The notes beneath the pieces were generated by a model. It was not told the DNA's origin and made no database searches. It worked only from the letters and a program-made list of their open reading frames with translations. From contig CAJCJH010000109.1 of assembly GCA_903970615.1 (NCBI GenBank), forward strand, positions 1-34,552: 34,552 nucleotides of DNA. Reading direction: 5' to 3'. Positions 17,982 to 25,458 of the stretch are shown here, in pieces (within the stretch, counting starts at the first letter, position 1; each line of letters opens with the position of its first letter). The position numbers and the translations under genes are program-made. This stretch comes from Rhodospirillales bacterium. Lineage in GTDB: Bacteria; Pseudomonadota; Gammaproteobacteria; Nevskiales; Nevskiaceae.

Positions 17982-18512
17982 ATGCGCCGGAGCATTTCCC
18001 TGAAAACCATGGATTCGAGCACTCGTTCGCGGCTGCGCCGATCGGCCGCTGCGGCACTCATTGCCGCCGGTATTTCCTTGCCGTTGCTGCCGGGGCAGGC
18101 GGCGCTGGCGTCCGATTCGGAGGAAATCGGCTGCATCAGCACGACGTTCCGGCTGGCCAGCCCGAACGACAAGATTTGCGTCACTGCCTATAACGATCCG
18201 CTGGTGCCGGCAGTCACTTGTTACTTGAGCCAGGCGCGCACTGGCGGCTACAAAGGCGCGGTCGGGCTGGCGCAGGATCCGTCGCGGTTCGCGCTGGCTT
18301 GCACCGCTTCGCAGCCAATTTCGCTGCCCGCCGATTTGCCGGACAGCGCCGATGTGTTCAGCGAGCGTACCTCGCTGATCTTCAAGAAAACCACCGTGCG
18401 CCGCATGGTCGATCGCAAGCAGGGCGCGCTGATTTATCTCGGCTATTCGACCAAGATCGTCGACGGCTCGCCGATGAATGCGATCTCGGTAGTGCCGTTT
18501 GCCAAGCCTTGA
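17982..18512 (+). CDS. creA: CreA family exported protein
   Basis: A 176-residue protein of the CreA family, a conserved periplasmic protein of unknown biochemical role. The N-terminus (TRSRLRRSAAAALIAAGISL to about residue 43, ending in AALAS) looks like a signal peptide. The mature part follows the family pattern: EEIGCIS.TFR, a DP..P.VTCY.S.A.TGG segment (NDPLVPAVTCYLSQARTGG), FSERTSLIFKKT, and the ending YLGYSTKIVDGSPMNAISVV. In E. coli creA heads the creABCD locus, but no creBCD genes are present here. Two ATG starts, 17982 and 18009, both leave a working signal peptide; neither has a strong Shine-Dalgarno. The mrdA gene follows after about 100 bp on the same strand. Confidence 0.93.
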   Translation: MRRSISLKTMDSSTRSRLRRSAAAALIAAGISLPLLPGQAALASDSEEIGCISTTFRLASPNDKICVTAYNDPLVPAVTCYLSQARTGGYKGAVGLAQDPSRFALACTASQPISLPADLPDSADVFSERTSLIFKKTTVRRMVDRKQGALIYLGYSTKIVDGSPMNAISVVPFAKP

Positions 18513-18615
18513 GCGACTCGCTACCTGAAGCTCGCCGATCAATGTAATGCAGCAGCCAATGTATCTCGGCCGATGAATCTGGTTTTGCATCTCTGCCCAA
18601 GCGCAGGCGGGCCGA

Positions 18616-20667
18616 ATGAGTTCGCGTAAATCGCGGCGGCGCAGTCGCACCGCTTCATTGTGGCCGATGTCGCGTGGCTTCGGTGCAGCGGATACCTTCG
18701 ATTCGGTCAAGGATATTTTCGAGGAGAAAAAATCCTTCACGCATCGCGTCTGGTTTGCGGCGTTGCTGGTACTGGTGTTGATCGGCTTGCTGGTCGCGCG
18801 GCTGGCGCAGATTCAAATATTCCAGCACGACTACTACGTGACGCGCGCCGACGAAAATCGCATGCGGCTGGTGCCGGTGGCGCCGGTGCGCGGTTTGATC
18901 TTCGACCGCAATGGCGTTTTGCTGGCGCAGAATCAGCCGAATTACGTGCTGGAAATCACGCCTGAAAATGTCGACGGCCTCGATGCGACACTGGCGCGTC
19001 TGGCCGAAGTGGTGCGCCTTACCGATGGCGACATCGCGCGCTTCAAGGAGCGCATGCGCCGCACGCAGCGTTATCGCGCGGTGCCGCTGCGCACCAATCT
19101 TTCGATGGAAGAAGTCGCGCGCTACGAGATCAATCGTTACGACTTCACCGGGGTTGATGTCAGCGCGCAGCTCGAACGCGACTATCCGATGGGAGAAGTC
19201 ACTTCGCATTTGATCGGTTACGTCGGCGGCATTTCGGATGCCGACTATGCGACCTTGACCGAGAGCGATTATCAGGGTCTGACACAGATCGGAAAATCCG
19301 GCATCGAGCGCAGCCACGAAAACGATCTGCGCGGCACGCCGGGCAACAAGATCGTCGAAGCCAGAGCCGGCGGCCGGCCGGTACGAGAGCTGGATTATCA
19401 CGCTGGCAAAGCAGGCGAGGATCTGTATCTTTCGATCGACGCCAAGCTGCAAAGCGTGGCTGAAAATGCCTTCGGCGATTTGAATGGCGCCGCCGTGGCG
19501 ATCAACCCCAAGAACGGCGAAGTGCTGGCGATGGTCAGCAAGCCCGGATTCGCGCCAGCGCCTTTCGTGGAAGGCATCGACAACACTAGTTACCACGCGC
19601 TGCTGGACGATCCGGATCGTCCGCTGTACAACCGCGCGCTGCTCGGCACTTATCCTTCCGGCTCGACCGTCAAGCCTTTTCTGGCGCTCGGCGGCTTGCG
19701 CTATGGCACCATTAATCCGGAAAAAGCGGTGTTCGATCCCGGCTACTTTCAGCTGCCGAATATCGAGCGCAAATATCGTTGCGACAAGCGCAACGGCCAC
19801 GGCTGGATCGCGCTGGACCAGGCAATCGCACAATCCTGCGACGTGTATTTTTACCAGGCGGCACTGAATCTCGGCATCGATCGCATCGATGAAATCCTGT
19901 CTGCGTTCGGCTTCGGCCATGTCACCGGCATCGACATTCCCAACGAGAAAGCCGGCATTCTGCCGTCGCGCGAATGGAAGCGGCGCGTCTATAAACAAAA
20001 CTGGTACATGGGCGAAACCGTCAATATGGGTGTCGGCCAGGGCTACTTCACGGTGACGCCGGTGGAACTCGCGCAGGCCGTGGCACGGATGGCGATGCAC
20101 GGCGCCGGCTTCAAGCCGCACCTGGTTCACGCGATGCGCGATGCGAACGGCGATACGGCGGAAGTGACACCAGAACCGCTGGAGCCGATCAAGGGCATCG
20201 ACGACAGCATTTATCAGCGCGTCATCAAGGGCATGACGCTGGCGATGCAGCCGCCGCTCGGCACCGCGCGCGCAGTGTTCAGCGATGCGCCGTATACCTG
20301 TGCCGGCAAAACCGGAACGGCCCAGGTTGCCGGCTTGAAGCAGGACGAGACCTACGCGCCGAAAGTCGATAACGTACCGAAACACCTGCGCGATCACGCG
20401 CTGTTCATCGCCTTCGCGCCGCTGGACGATCCGCAGATTGCGGTTGCCGTTGTCGCCGAACATTCGGGCTTCGGCGCGACTTCCGCAGCGCCGATCGCGC
20501 GGCAGATGATGGATCAATATCTACTCGGGAAAGTGCTGTATCACGCACCCGCGGCGAATCTGCCCGCAGCGGACGAAGAGCCGGCTGACGATGCCGATGC
20601 CGATCAAACCGACGAGCTGAAAGCGCCGCCGATCCAGCAGGATGCGCCTGCGGTTCCGCAGGATTGA
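18616..20667 (+). CDS. mrdA: Penicillin-binding protein 2 (peptidoglycan transpeptidase)
   Basis: A 683-residue class B PBP that cross-links peptidoglycan for cell elongation. It has a short cytoplasmic segment, a membrane anchor (about 46-66), a pedestal domain beginning VRGLIFDRNGVLLAQN (91-106), and a transpeptidase domain. The active-site motifs are Ser350-Thr-Val-Lys353, Ser407-Cys-Asp409 and KTGT (565-568). The RKYRCDKRNGHGW segment between them is characteristic of PBP2 rather than PBP3. The C-terminus ends in an acidic, Pro-rich tail (about 648-683) that is not part of the enzyme fold. The ATG at 18616 starts a basic leader. The usual partner rodA does not follow, and mreBCD is not upstream. 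Confidence 0.95.
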   Translation: MSSRKSRRRSRTASLWPMSRGFGAADTFDSVKDIFEEKKSFTHRVWFAALLVLVLIGLLVARLAQIQIFQHDYYVTRADENRMRLVPVAPVRGLIFDRNGVLLAQNQPNYVLEITPENVDGLDATLARLAEVVRLTDGDIARFKERMRRTQRYRAVPLRTNLSMEEVARYEINRYDFTGVDVSAQLERDYPMGEVTSHLIGYVGGISDADYATLTESDYQGLTQIGKSGIERSHENDLRGTPGNKIVEARAGGRPVRELDYHAGKAGEDLYLSIDAKLQSVAENAFGDLNGAAVAINPKNGEVLAMVSKPGFAPAPFVEGIDNTSYHALLDDPDRPLYNRALLGTYPSGSTVKPFLALGGLRYGTINPEKAVFDPGYFQLPNIERKYRCDKRNGHGWIALDQAIAQSCDVYFYQAALNLGIDRIDEILSAFGFGHVTGIDIPNEKAGILPSREWKRRVYKQNWYMGETVNMGVGQGYFTVTPVELAQAVARMAMHGAGFKPHLVHAMRDANGDTAEVTPEPLEPIKGIDDSIYQRVIKGMTLAMQPPLGTARAVFSDAPYTCAGKTGTAQVAGLKQDETYAPKVDNVPKHLRDHALFIAFAPLDDPQIAVAVVAEHSGFGATSAAPIARQMMDQYLLGKVLYHAPAANLPAADEEPADDADADQTDELKAPPIQQDAPAVPQD

Positions 20668-20766
20668 GCGGCGCAAATGATTCGTCGAATTGCCATCGAA
20701 CAAGATACTGATTGACTTCGCAGCGAGCTGTTTCGCCCGGCGCTTGATATGTTGATCGATCAAAAA

Positions 20767-20790
20767 CAGGGCTTTTTCAGCCTGAATTTT
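20767..20790 (+). terminator. Possible weak terminator after mrdA
   Basis: CAGGGCT (20767-20773) can pair with AGCCTG (20779-20784) with one bulged G and a short loop, followed by AATTTT. It sits about 100 bp after mrdA. The stem is short and the T-run weak, so this is tentative. Confidence 0.3.
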
Positions 20791-20811
20791 GCAAAAAATC
20801 GCATCAGGTAC

Positions 20812-20840
20812 TTGGCGTGGCGCCGCAGTTGCCCTACATT
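20812..20840 (+). promoter_or_regulatory. Candidate sigma-70 promoter of the HU-like gene
   Basis: TTGGCG (20812-20817) and TACATT (20835-20840) are separated by 17 bp and lie 60 bp upstream of the HU-like ATG. Both hexamers keep the key bases (TTG and TA...T). Confidence 0.45.
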
Positions 20841-20900
20841 CCGCACTCCGAGGAGAAACCCGGATCATCAACTAATCCACCTTGTAGTACTGGGAAACAT

Positions 20901-21269
20901 ATGACGACGAAGAAAGTTGCGAAGAAAACTGCCGCTGCAAAATCTGCCGCGCCAAAAATCCATAAAGAAGCGCTGAGCAAATCCGGCCTGATTGCGCACA
21001 TCACCGAGGCCAGCGGCGTAGTTGCCAAAGACGTGAAATCGGTTCTGACCGCACTGGAAGACGCGGTGGCCGGTTCGATTCACAAGAAAGGCATTGGCTC
21101 GTTCACCTTGCCGGGCCTGCTGAAGATCACTTCGGTGAGCGTGCCGGCGAAGCCGAAGCGCAAGGGCATCAACCCGTTCACCAAGGAAGAGCAGTGGTTC
21201 GCCGCCAAGCCGGCAACCGTGAAAGTGAAGGTACGTCCGCTGAAGAAATTGAAGGACGCTGCTGCTTGA
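20901..21269 (+). CDS. HU-like DNA-binding protein with basic N-terminal tail
   Basis: A 122-residue protein with a histone H1-like Lys/Ala-rich tail (about 1-20: TTKKVAKKTAAAKSAAPK) and an HU/IHF-like domain (about 24-115). The helical part is SKSGLIAHITEASGVVAKDV. The beta-arm region contains GIGSFTLPGLLKI and INPFTKEEQWFAAKPATVKV. Such proteins bend and compact DNA as nucleoid proteins; this long-tailed form is common in Xanthomonadaceae and Burkholderiales. The ATG at 20901 has GGAA upstream and starts the basic tail; a longer frame from 20817 would cover the promoter and is rejected. A candidate promoter lies upstream and a clear terminator downstream, so it is a single-gene unit. Confidence 0.93.
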   Translation: MTTKKVAKKTAAAKSAAPKIHKEALSKSGLIAHITEASGVVAKDVKSVLTALEDAVAGSIHKKGIGSFTLPGLLKITSVSVPAKPKRKGINPFTKEEQWFAAKPATVKVKVRPLKKLKDAAA

Positions 21270-21312
21270 GTTTTGCCTGATTGCTGTTTGAATTTGGCAG
21301 CTTTATCCGGAT

Positions 21313-21345
21313 GCGGTGCGCCCTGTGCGTACCGCGTCTTTTTTT
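21313..21345 (+). terminator. Rho-independent terminator of the HU-like gene
   Basis: GCGGTGCGC (21313-21321) pairs with GCGTACCGC (21327-21335) over 9 bp including one G-T pair, with a 5-nt loop. A T-rich run follows (21337-21345). It lies 44 bp after the HU-like stop codon and is the clearest intrinsic terminator in the window. Confidence 0.88.
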
Positions 21346-21521
21346 GACCGCTTTATCCAGCGCTTTTCTATAAACGGCTGGCCGCGATCGAATGCCGGAT
21401 TTTCAGTGCGCAGAAATGGCTGTGATCGAAATCAGAAAAACTGACTGAAGCTTGCGATCCGATTCCGCGCTGAATGCCAGCAAAAACTGGCCTCCACAGC
21501 GTTTTTGATTGTGTAAAAGGC

Positions 21522-21953
21522 TCAGGCCGCGCGCTGCAGGATTTCCAGCCGTTTGATCATCGGCCCGCGAATCACCGCGGCTAGCGTATAACCGCGCAAT
21601 TCGTCGATGAAGTTGCGTTCGGCGCGATCCAGGGCATGTTTGAGCGTGCAGGCGCCATCGAAAATACACGGCCCGCGTTTGCAATCCGCCATTCTGCCGG
21701 TGCCTTCGAGCGCTTCGACGACATCACCGATCCGGATTTCATCGGGCGATTGCGCCAGCACCAATCCACCCTGACGCCCGCTTCTGGAATTCACGTAACC
21801 CAGCTTGCGCAGATGCTGCGCCACTTTCTGCATGTGATGCGGCGAAACCTTGAAGTGCTCGGCAACCCGGCGGGCACCCACTGGCGCGGAATTGCCCGCG
21901 GCGAGATAAACCAGCAGTCGCAGCGAAAAATCGGTGTACAGGGAAATACGCAT
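21522..21953 (-). CDS. nsrR: Nitric-oxide-sensing Rrf2 repressor NsrR
   Basis: A 143-residue Rrf2-family winged-helix repressor. The N-terminal MRISLYTDFSLRLLVYLA and VSPHHMQKVAQHLRKLGYV helix-turn-helix region match NsrR. The iron-sulfur ligands are Cys91, Cys96 and Cys102 in CKRGPCIFDGAC, the same spacing as in E. coli NsrR, and Asp8 is also conserved. The [Fe-S] cluster reacts with nitric oxide, releasing DNA and inducing detoxification genes such as hmp. The ATG at 21953 is preferred over the adjoining GTG because family members begin MxLTxxTD. It is divergent from a NasT-like gene, and a small inverted repeat lies in front of it. No obvious NsrR target gene is in the window. Confidence 0.9.
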   Translation of the reverse strand: MRISLYTDFSLRLLVYLAAGNSAPVGARRVAEHFKVSPHHMQKVAQHLRKLGYVNSRSGRQGGLVLAQSPDEIRIGDVVEALEGTGRMADCKRGPCIFDGACTLKHALDRAERNFIDELRGYTLAAVIRGPMIKRLEILQRAA

Positions 21954-21976
21954 CACGTGAACCAGTAAACGTCCAT

Positions 21977-21988
21977 GTTAATTTTAAC
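21977..21988. promoter_or_regulatory. Small inverted repeat in the nsrR / nasT-like intergenic region
   Basis: GTTAA-TT-TTAAC, a perfect 5-bp inverted repeat 24 bp upstream of the nsrR start. It could be an operator for autoregulation, but it does not match the known longer NsrR consensus (AAGATGYATTT dyad), so the assignment is weak. Confidence 0.25.
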
Positions 21989-22084
21989 GCCGTAGCGTAA
22001 CTTTTATCCCTTCACGTTGATAACTGGCATTTCATTTGCTGCGTTTAACCCGACCTGTGGTGTACAGATTATCGGGAAAATGAC

Positions 22085-22666
22085 ATGGACCCCAGATTAA
22101 AAGTGCTGCTTGTACGCGATCAGCCCGGACAAATCACGACCCTGCAAGAAGCGCTCCGCAGCGAAGGCCACAACGTGGTTGGCGACTGCCAGCCGGATGA
22201 TTCGCTGTTGCTGAGGGCGCAGACCGCGCAGCCCGATGTGATGGTGGTCGAGGTCGACAAACTCACCGCAGAGATGATCCAGGCGCTGGAAAACGTCGAT
22301 CGCGTTCACGCCCTGCCGGTGCTGCTGTTCGTCGCGCGCAACGATCGCGCACTGATGCGGCGCGCTTTGGCGGCCGGTGTTAGTGTCTATGTGGTTGACG
22401 ATGTACAACCGCATCGGCTCGCCGCGCTGTTTGCGGTGGCGTTCGCGCGCTTTGAATGCCAGCACGCGCTGCGCAAGAACCTGCAGGAATTGCGCAATCG
22501 GCTGGCGGATGAGCGCGACATCGAGCGCGCCAAGGGCGTCATCATGAAACGCCAGCGTCTGAGCGAAAACGAAGCCGGCGAAATGCTCGACAGACTCGCC
22601 AGAAACCGCAAACAAAGCATCGGCGAATTTTCGCGCACGGTGCTGCAAGTCGCCGCGGTGGCTTGA
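22085..22666 (+). CDS. NasT-like ANTAR-domain response regulator
   Basis: A 193-residue protein with a receiver-like domain (about 5-120) and a C-terminal ANTAR RNA-binding domain (about 130-190). The ANTAR part contains LADERDIERAKGVIMKRQRLSENEAGEMLDRLARNRKQ, whose RAKG and helical pattern are typical. ANTAR proteins bind paired hairpins in mRNA leaders and prevent termination; NasT/NasR proteins do this in nitrate and nitrite assimilation operons. The receiver departs from the standard: VLLVRDQPG and VMVVEVDKLT in place of the usual acidic pocket and phospho-acceptor loop, so it may be controlled by a partner protein such as NasS rather than phosphorylation. No nas operon or partner is visible. 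It is divergent from nsrR. Confidence 0.85.
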   Translation: MDPRLKVLLVRDQPGQITTLQEALRSEGHNVVGDCQPDDSLLLRAQTAQPDVMVVEVDKLTAEMIQALENVDRVHALPVLLFVARNDRALMRRALAAGVSVYVVDDVQPHRLAALFAVAFARFECQHALRKNLQELRNRLADERDIERAKGVIMKRQRLSENEAGEMLDRLARNRKQSIGEFSRTVLQVAAVA

Positions 22667-22755
22667 TCGCCGATCGGATAGCCAGGGAAAAGCAGATGGT
22701 GCTCAGGCGTACTTCGTCAGTCGCATCTCCAGTTGAGTGCCTGCGCAGTTTTTGA

Positions 22756-22780
22756 CGATCCGCTTTGGCGATCGGTTTTT
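22756..22780 (+). terminator. Probable terminator between convergent genes
   Basis: CGAT-C-CGC (22756-22763) pairs with GCG-ATCG (22768-22774), with one bulged C and a TTTG loop, followed by GTTTTT. It lies about 90 bp past the NasT-like stop and just beyond the end of the convergent thioredoxin-like gene. Confidence 0.45.
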
Positions 22781-22785
22781 CGGGT

Positions 22786-23199
22786 TCAGCTCTGCGGCGT
22801 GCCCTGCGCCAGTTTTTCAAGCGCGGCATGCATGTCGTCAACACTCTCGTCGTACTTCAACTCGCCGACCTGAACATGCTCGCCGTCGACCAGCGCAACC
22901 CAGCCGGTGGCGTGGTTCGAGGTATATAACGGCCCGATGCCGAGCGCTTGCGCAGTCGCGCGGGCTTTCTGTTGGGTCGCCTCGTTGGTCACATCGAGCT
23001 TGACGAACTGGATCTGGTCTTCCAGCCCGGCGCGCGCGGGTTCGTATTTCGGTTCCAGCAATTTGCAGCTGGTACACCAATCCGCGTAAAACAAAACCGC
23101 CATCGGTTTCGGCTTGCTGGAGTCCGCACGAGACGCCGATGGCGGCGCCAGCAGTGCAATGGAAAACATCAAAGAGATCACACGCAGAATATTTTTCAT
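22786..23199 (-). CDS. Exported thioredoxin-like protein
   Basis: A 137-residue thioredoxin-fold protein. The N-terminus (MKNILRVISLMFSIALLAPP, to about residue 25) is a signal peptide, so the protein acts in the periplasm. The redox site is Cys42-Thr-Ser-Cys45 in FYADWCTSCK, followed by a strand-helix pattern (IQFVKLDVTNEATQ). The usual cis-proline loop is not obvious: the segment is TGWVALVDGEHV. The WC.SCK site resembles the thioredoxin-like domain of DsbD, so it may reduce or relay electrons to exported disulfides. The ATG at 23199 has the strong Shine-Dalgarno AGGAG. It is divergent from exbB. The exact partner is unknown. Confidence 0.82.
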   Translation of the reverse strand: MKNILRVISLMFSIALLAPPSASRADSSKPKPMAVLFYADWCTSCKLLEPKYEPARAGLEDQIQFVKLDVTNEATQQKARATAQALGIGPLYTSNHATGWVALVDGEHVQVGELKYDESVDDMHAALEKLAQGTPQS

Positions 23200-23429
23200 G
23201 TTCGACTCCTGAAGGGAGATGCATGGTAGCCCTATCGATGATCGCGCGATGGATTCCCGAACTGCGCACACGACTCAAGTTTTCGGTCAGTTTTCGGCCA
23301 GCCTTCAACGAATGCCTGCGGAATCGTCCAACATTTGCCTGGCACGACTTCGGCTCGCATTTCGTCCACGTCGAACTGCGAACATCTGAACGCATCAGCG
23401 ATTCGCCCTTAATCTAATGGAGCTTCGTT

Positions 23430-24134
23430 TTGAATCCCGATTCCAGCAGTAATTTGCCAGCATCCGCAGCACTGCACGACTTTTCGTTATGGAGCCTGTT
23501 TTTCAATGCGGATACGATTGTCAAAGCGGTGATGCTGGGCTTGATTCTGGCATCGATCGTGACCTGGACCGTCGGTCTGGCGAAGGCGCTGCAACTGCGC
23601 GCGGCGTCGCAGCGGCTCAAGCTTGCGCTCGATCAAGTTCGTCGTCATGCCGATACGCTGAGCCGCATCGAAACCGATGCCGCACAGACGCCGCTCGCCG
23701 CCTTTGCCAGCGCGGCATTGCAAGAATCGGCGTTGTCGCAAGGGCTGCCGGCCGACGGCATCAAGGAGCGTCTCGCCGCGCAGTTGGGCCGTGTCGAAGC
23801 CGCCGCCGGCCGGCAGATGAATCGCGGCACCGGCATGCTGGCAACGATTGGATCGACCGCGCCTTTTGTGGGTCTGTTCGGCACGGTGTGGGGCATCATG
23901 AACAGCTTCGTCGGCATCTCCAAATTGCAGGCCAGCAGCTTCGCGGTGGTCGCGCCCGGCATTGCGGAGGCGCTGCTCGCCACCGCGCTCGGTCTGTTCG
24001 CGGCGATTCCGGCGGTGGTGATCTACAACCTGTTTGCGCGCGCGGTCGCGGGGTATCGCGCGCTGCTGGCGCAGGGCGCCACCGACATTCTCAATCTCGT
24101 CAGCCGCGAACTGGATCGGAGCCATGCGCCGTGA
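23430..24134 (+). CDS. exbB: TonB-system proton channel subunit ExbB
   Basis: A 234-residue MotA/TolQ/ExbB-family membrane protein. It has three membrane segments (about 30-52, 135-160 and 175-200). The conserved core is ATIGSTAPFVGLFGTVWGIMNSF and then GIAEALLATALGLFAAIPAVVIYN. With ExbD it forms the proton-driven motor that powers TonB-dependent outer-membrane uptake. The start is TTG at 23430, supported by GGAG at the right distance. Its stop overlaps the exbD start by four bases. The first gene of an exbB-exbD-tonB operon; such operons are often iron/Fur-regulated, but no clear Fur box was recognised upstream. Confidence 0.95.
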   Translation: MNPDSSSNLPASAALHDFSLWSLFFNADTIVKAVMLGLILASIVTWTVGLAKALQLRAASQRLKLALDQVRRHADTLSRIETDAAQTPLAAFASAALQESALSQGLPADGIKERLAAQLGRVEAAAGRQMNRGTGMLATIGSTAPFVGLFGTVWGIMNSFVGISKLQASSFAVVAPGIAEALLATALGLFAAIPAVVIYNLFARAVAGYRALLAQGATDILNLVSRELDRSHAP

Positions 24135-24556
24135 CTGCGAAAATCGACCACGGCGACGATGAGTTGATCGAGCATCACGAAATCAATGTGACGCCATTCA
24201 TCGACGTCACTTTAGTGCTGCTGATCATCTTCATGATCGCCGCGCCGCTCGCCACGGTGGACGTGCCGGTCGATCTGCCGACGTCGTCCGCGCATCTACA
24301 GCCGCGGCCCGAACAGCCGGTTTATCTAACGCTGAAAGCGGACCTCTCCTTGACGCTGGCGGATACGCCGCTGGCGCGCAGCGAACTCGCCAGCGAACTG
24401 GATCGGCAGACCCGGCACAATCACGAGCAGCGCATTTTTCTGCGTGCAGACAAGCACGTCGACTACGGCGCGCTGATGGATTTGCTGAATGCCTTGCGTC
24501 AGGCCGGCTATCAAAAAGTAGCGCTCGTCGGTCTGGAACAAAGCGGCGCGCAGTGA
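24131..24556 (+). CDS. exbD: TonB-system motor subunit ExbD
   Basis: A 141-residue ExbD/TolR-family protein. A single membrane helix (about 22-43) contains the conserved proton-carrying Asp25 in NVTPFIDVTLVLLIIFMIAA. A periplasmic domain follows, with ADKHVDYGALMDLLNALRQAGY near the end, typical of the family. It couples proton flow to TonB. The start is GTG at 24131, overlapping the exbB stop (GTGA), which signals translational coupling. The frame is open much further upstream, but that part is only the exbB gene read in another frame. tonB overlaps its own stop in the same way. Confidence 0.95.
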   Translation: MTAKIDHGDDELIEHHEINVTPFIDVTLVLLIIFMIAAPLATVDVPVDLPTSSAHLQPRPEQPVYLTLKADLSLTLADTPLARSELASELDRQTRHNHEQRIFLRADKHVDYGALMDLLNALRQAGYQKVALVGLEQSGAQ

Positions 24557-25347
24557 ACATGGCGGGGCCGCTGCAAACCGCGCCTGCGTTCGGTCGGGAT
24601 AGGGCTGCCGCGTGGCGATGGAGCGTCTGCGCCGCGCTGGTGATCGCACTGCATGCGGCGCTGCTGGTGATTCTCGCGCCGCATGCGCCGCGCGAGACCC
24701 AGGTCGAACCGGTTCCGCCGATCTCGATCGATCTGCCGCCGGAATCGACCAAGCCGGCGGCGGCGAAAAGCCCCGATCCCGAGCGGGTTCTCAAGCTGAA
24801 TCCGGCGCTGAATCCAGAGCCGAATCCGCGCACTGAACCGCCGCCCTCGAAAACCGCACAGGCAAAGAATGCAGGCAAGCCGCCATCTCAGAGTCAGCCG
24901 CCCAGGTCGCCGCCGCCGGCCAAGCCGATCGAACAAAAGTCTGCGAAACCAGCCAACACGCCGCCGGAAAACCCGCATCGAATGCTGAATCTCACACCCG
25001 ATTTGGCGAGTGCGCCGCGCGATTTCGCGGCCGGCCCGGAATCCACCGACGATTCCGGCGAGCTGGAAAGCTACAAGCGCGTGCTCGATGGCTACGTGTT
25101 CCGCCATGCCGCGTACCCGCCTATCGCCAAGGCGCTGCATCAGGAAGGCGTGGTTTATGTTGCTTTCGTGCTCGACCGCGAAGGCCGCGTTTTGAGCTTT
25201 CATCTGGACCGAAGCTCCGGTTTTTCCGCGCTGGACAATGAAGCGCTGGCGGTCTTCGCACGATCGCAGCCATTCCCTTCGGTGCCATCGGATCTGCCGG
25301 ATCCGCTGACGGTAGTGATGCCGTTTCGATTCTCGCTGTCGCGTTGA
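24553..25347 (+). CDS. tonB: TonB energy-transducing protein
   Basis: A 264-residue protein with TonB architecture: a membrane anchor (about 23-43), a long Pro/Lys-rich periplasmic linker (about 50-160), and a C-terminal TonB domain (about 185-262). The C-terminal domain contains YPPIAKALHQEGVVYVAFVL and SSGFSALDNEALAVFARSQPF, the usual beta-alpha-beta layout. It transmits energy from ExbB/ExbD to outer-membrane receptors for siderophores, cobalamin or glycans. The GTG at 24553 overlaps the exbD stop (GTGA); an ATG at 24559 is the alternative. No TonB-dependent receptor is encoded in the window, so its client cannot be read. Confidence 0.93.
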   Translation: MNMAGPLQTAPAFGRDRAAAWRWSVCAALVIALHAALLVILAPHAPRETQVEPVPPISIDLPPESTKPAAAKSPDPERVLKLNPALNPEPNPRTEPPPSKTAQAKNAGKPPSQSQPPRSPPPAKPIEQKSAKPANTPPENPHRMLNLTPDLASAPRDFAAGPESTDDSGELESYKRVLDGYVFRHAAYPPIAKALHQEGVVYVAFVLDREGRVLSFHLDRSSGFSALDNEALAVFARSQPFPSVPSDLPDPLTVVMPFRFSLSR

Positions 25348-25414
25348 CAGGCTTCATGCGGAGGCAGCGGATCATCGTCGAGTCGTCGAGCGTTCGGTCT
25401 TCGATCGCTGATCC

Positions 25415-25446
25415 AAAGCGCTACTGATCGCTGATGCGCTTTTATC
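25415..25446. terminator. Possible bidirectional terminator between tonB and atzF
   Basis: AAAGCGC (25415-25421) pairs with GCGCTTT (25436-25442), followed by T and A. The arms give A-rich and T-rich ends on both strands, and it lies between convergent genes. The 14-nt loop makes it weaker than a textbook terminator. Confidence 0.4.
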
Positions 25447-25458
25447 GCGCGCAGGAAT

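Noticed and set aside
18655-20517. Long minus-strand frame opposite mrdA
   Set aside because: His/Arg/Gln-rich with no recognisable domain. It is the usual antisense shadow of a GC-rich gene. The same applies to frames opposite parC (710-2296), the MFS gene (8815-9900), the FimX-like gene (4753-6042) and the permease (27419-28369).
21954-22084. NsrR binding site in its own promoter region
   Set aside because: No sequence matching the known long NsrR dyad was found; only a short GTTAA/TTAAC repeat and one isolated GGCATTT half-site.
23489-24556. A 355-residue open frame ending in ExbD
   Set aside because: The first two thirds is only exbB read in another frame (Arg/Ser/Cys-rich, no domain). 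The true ExbD starts at the GTG overlapping the exbB stop.
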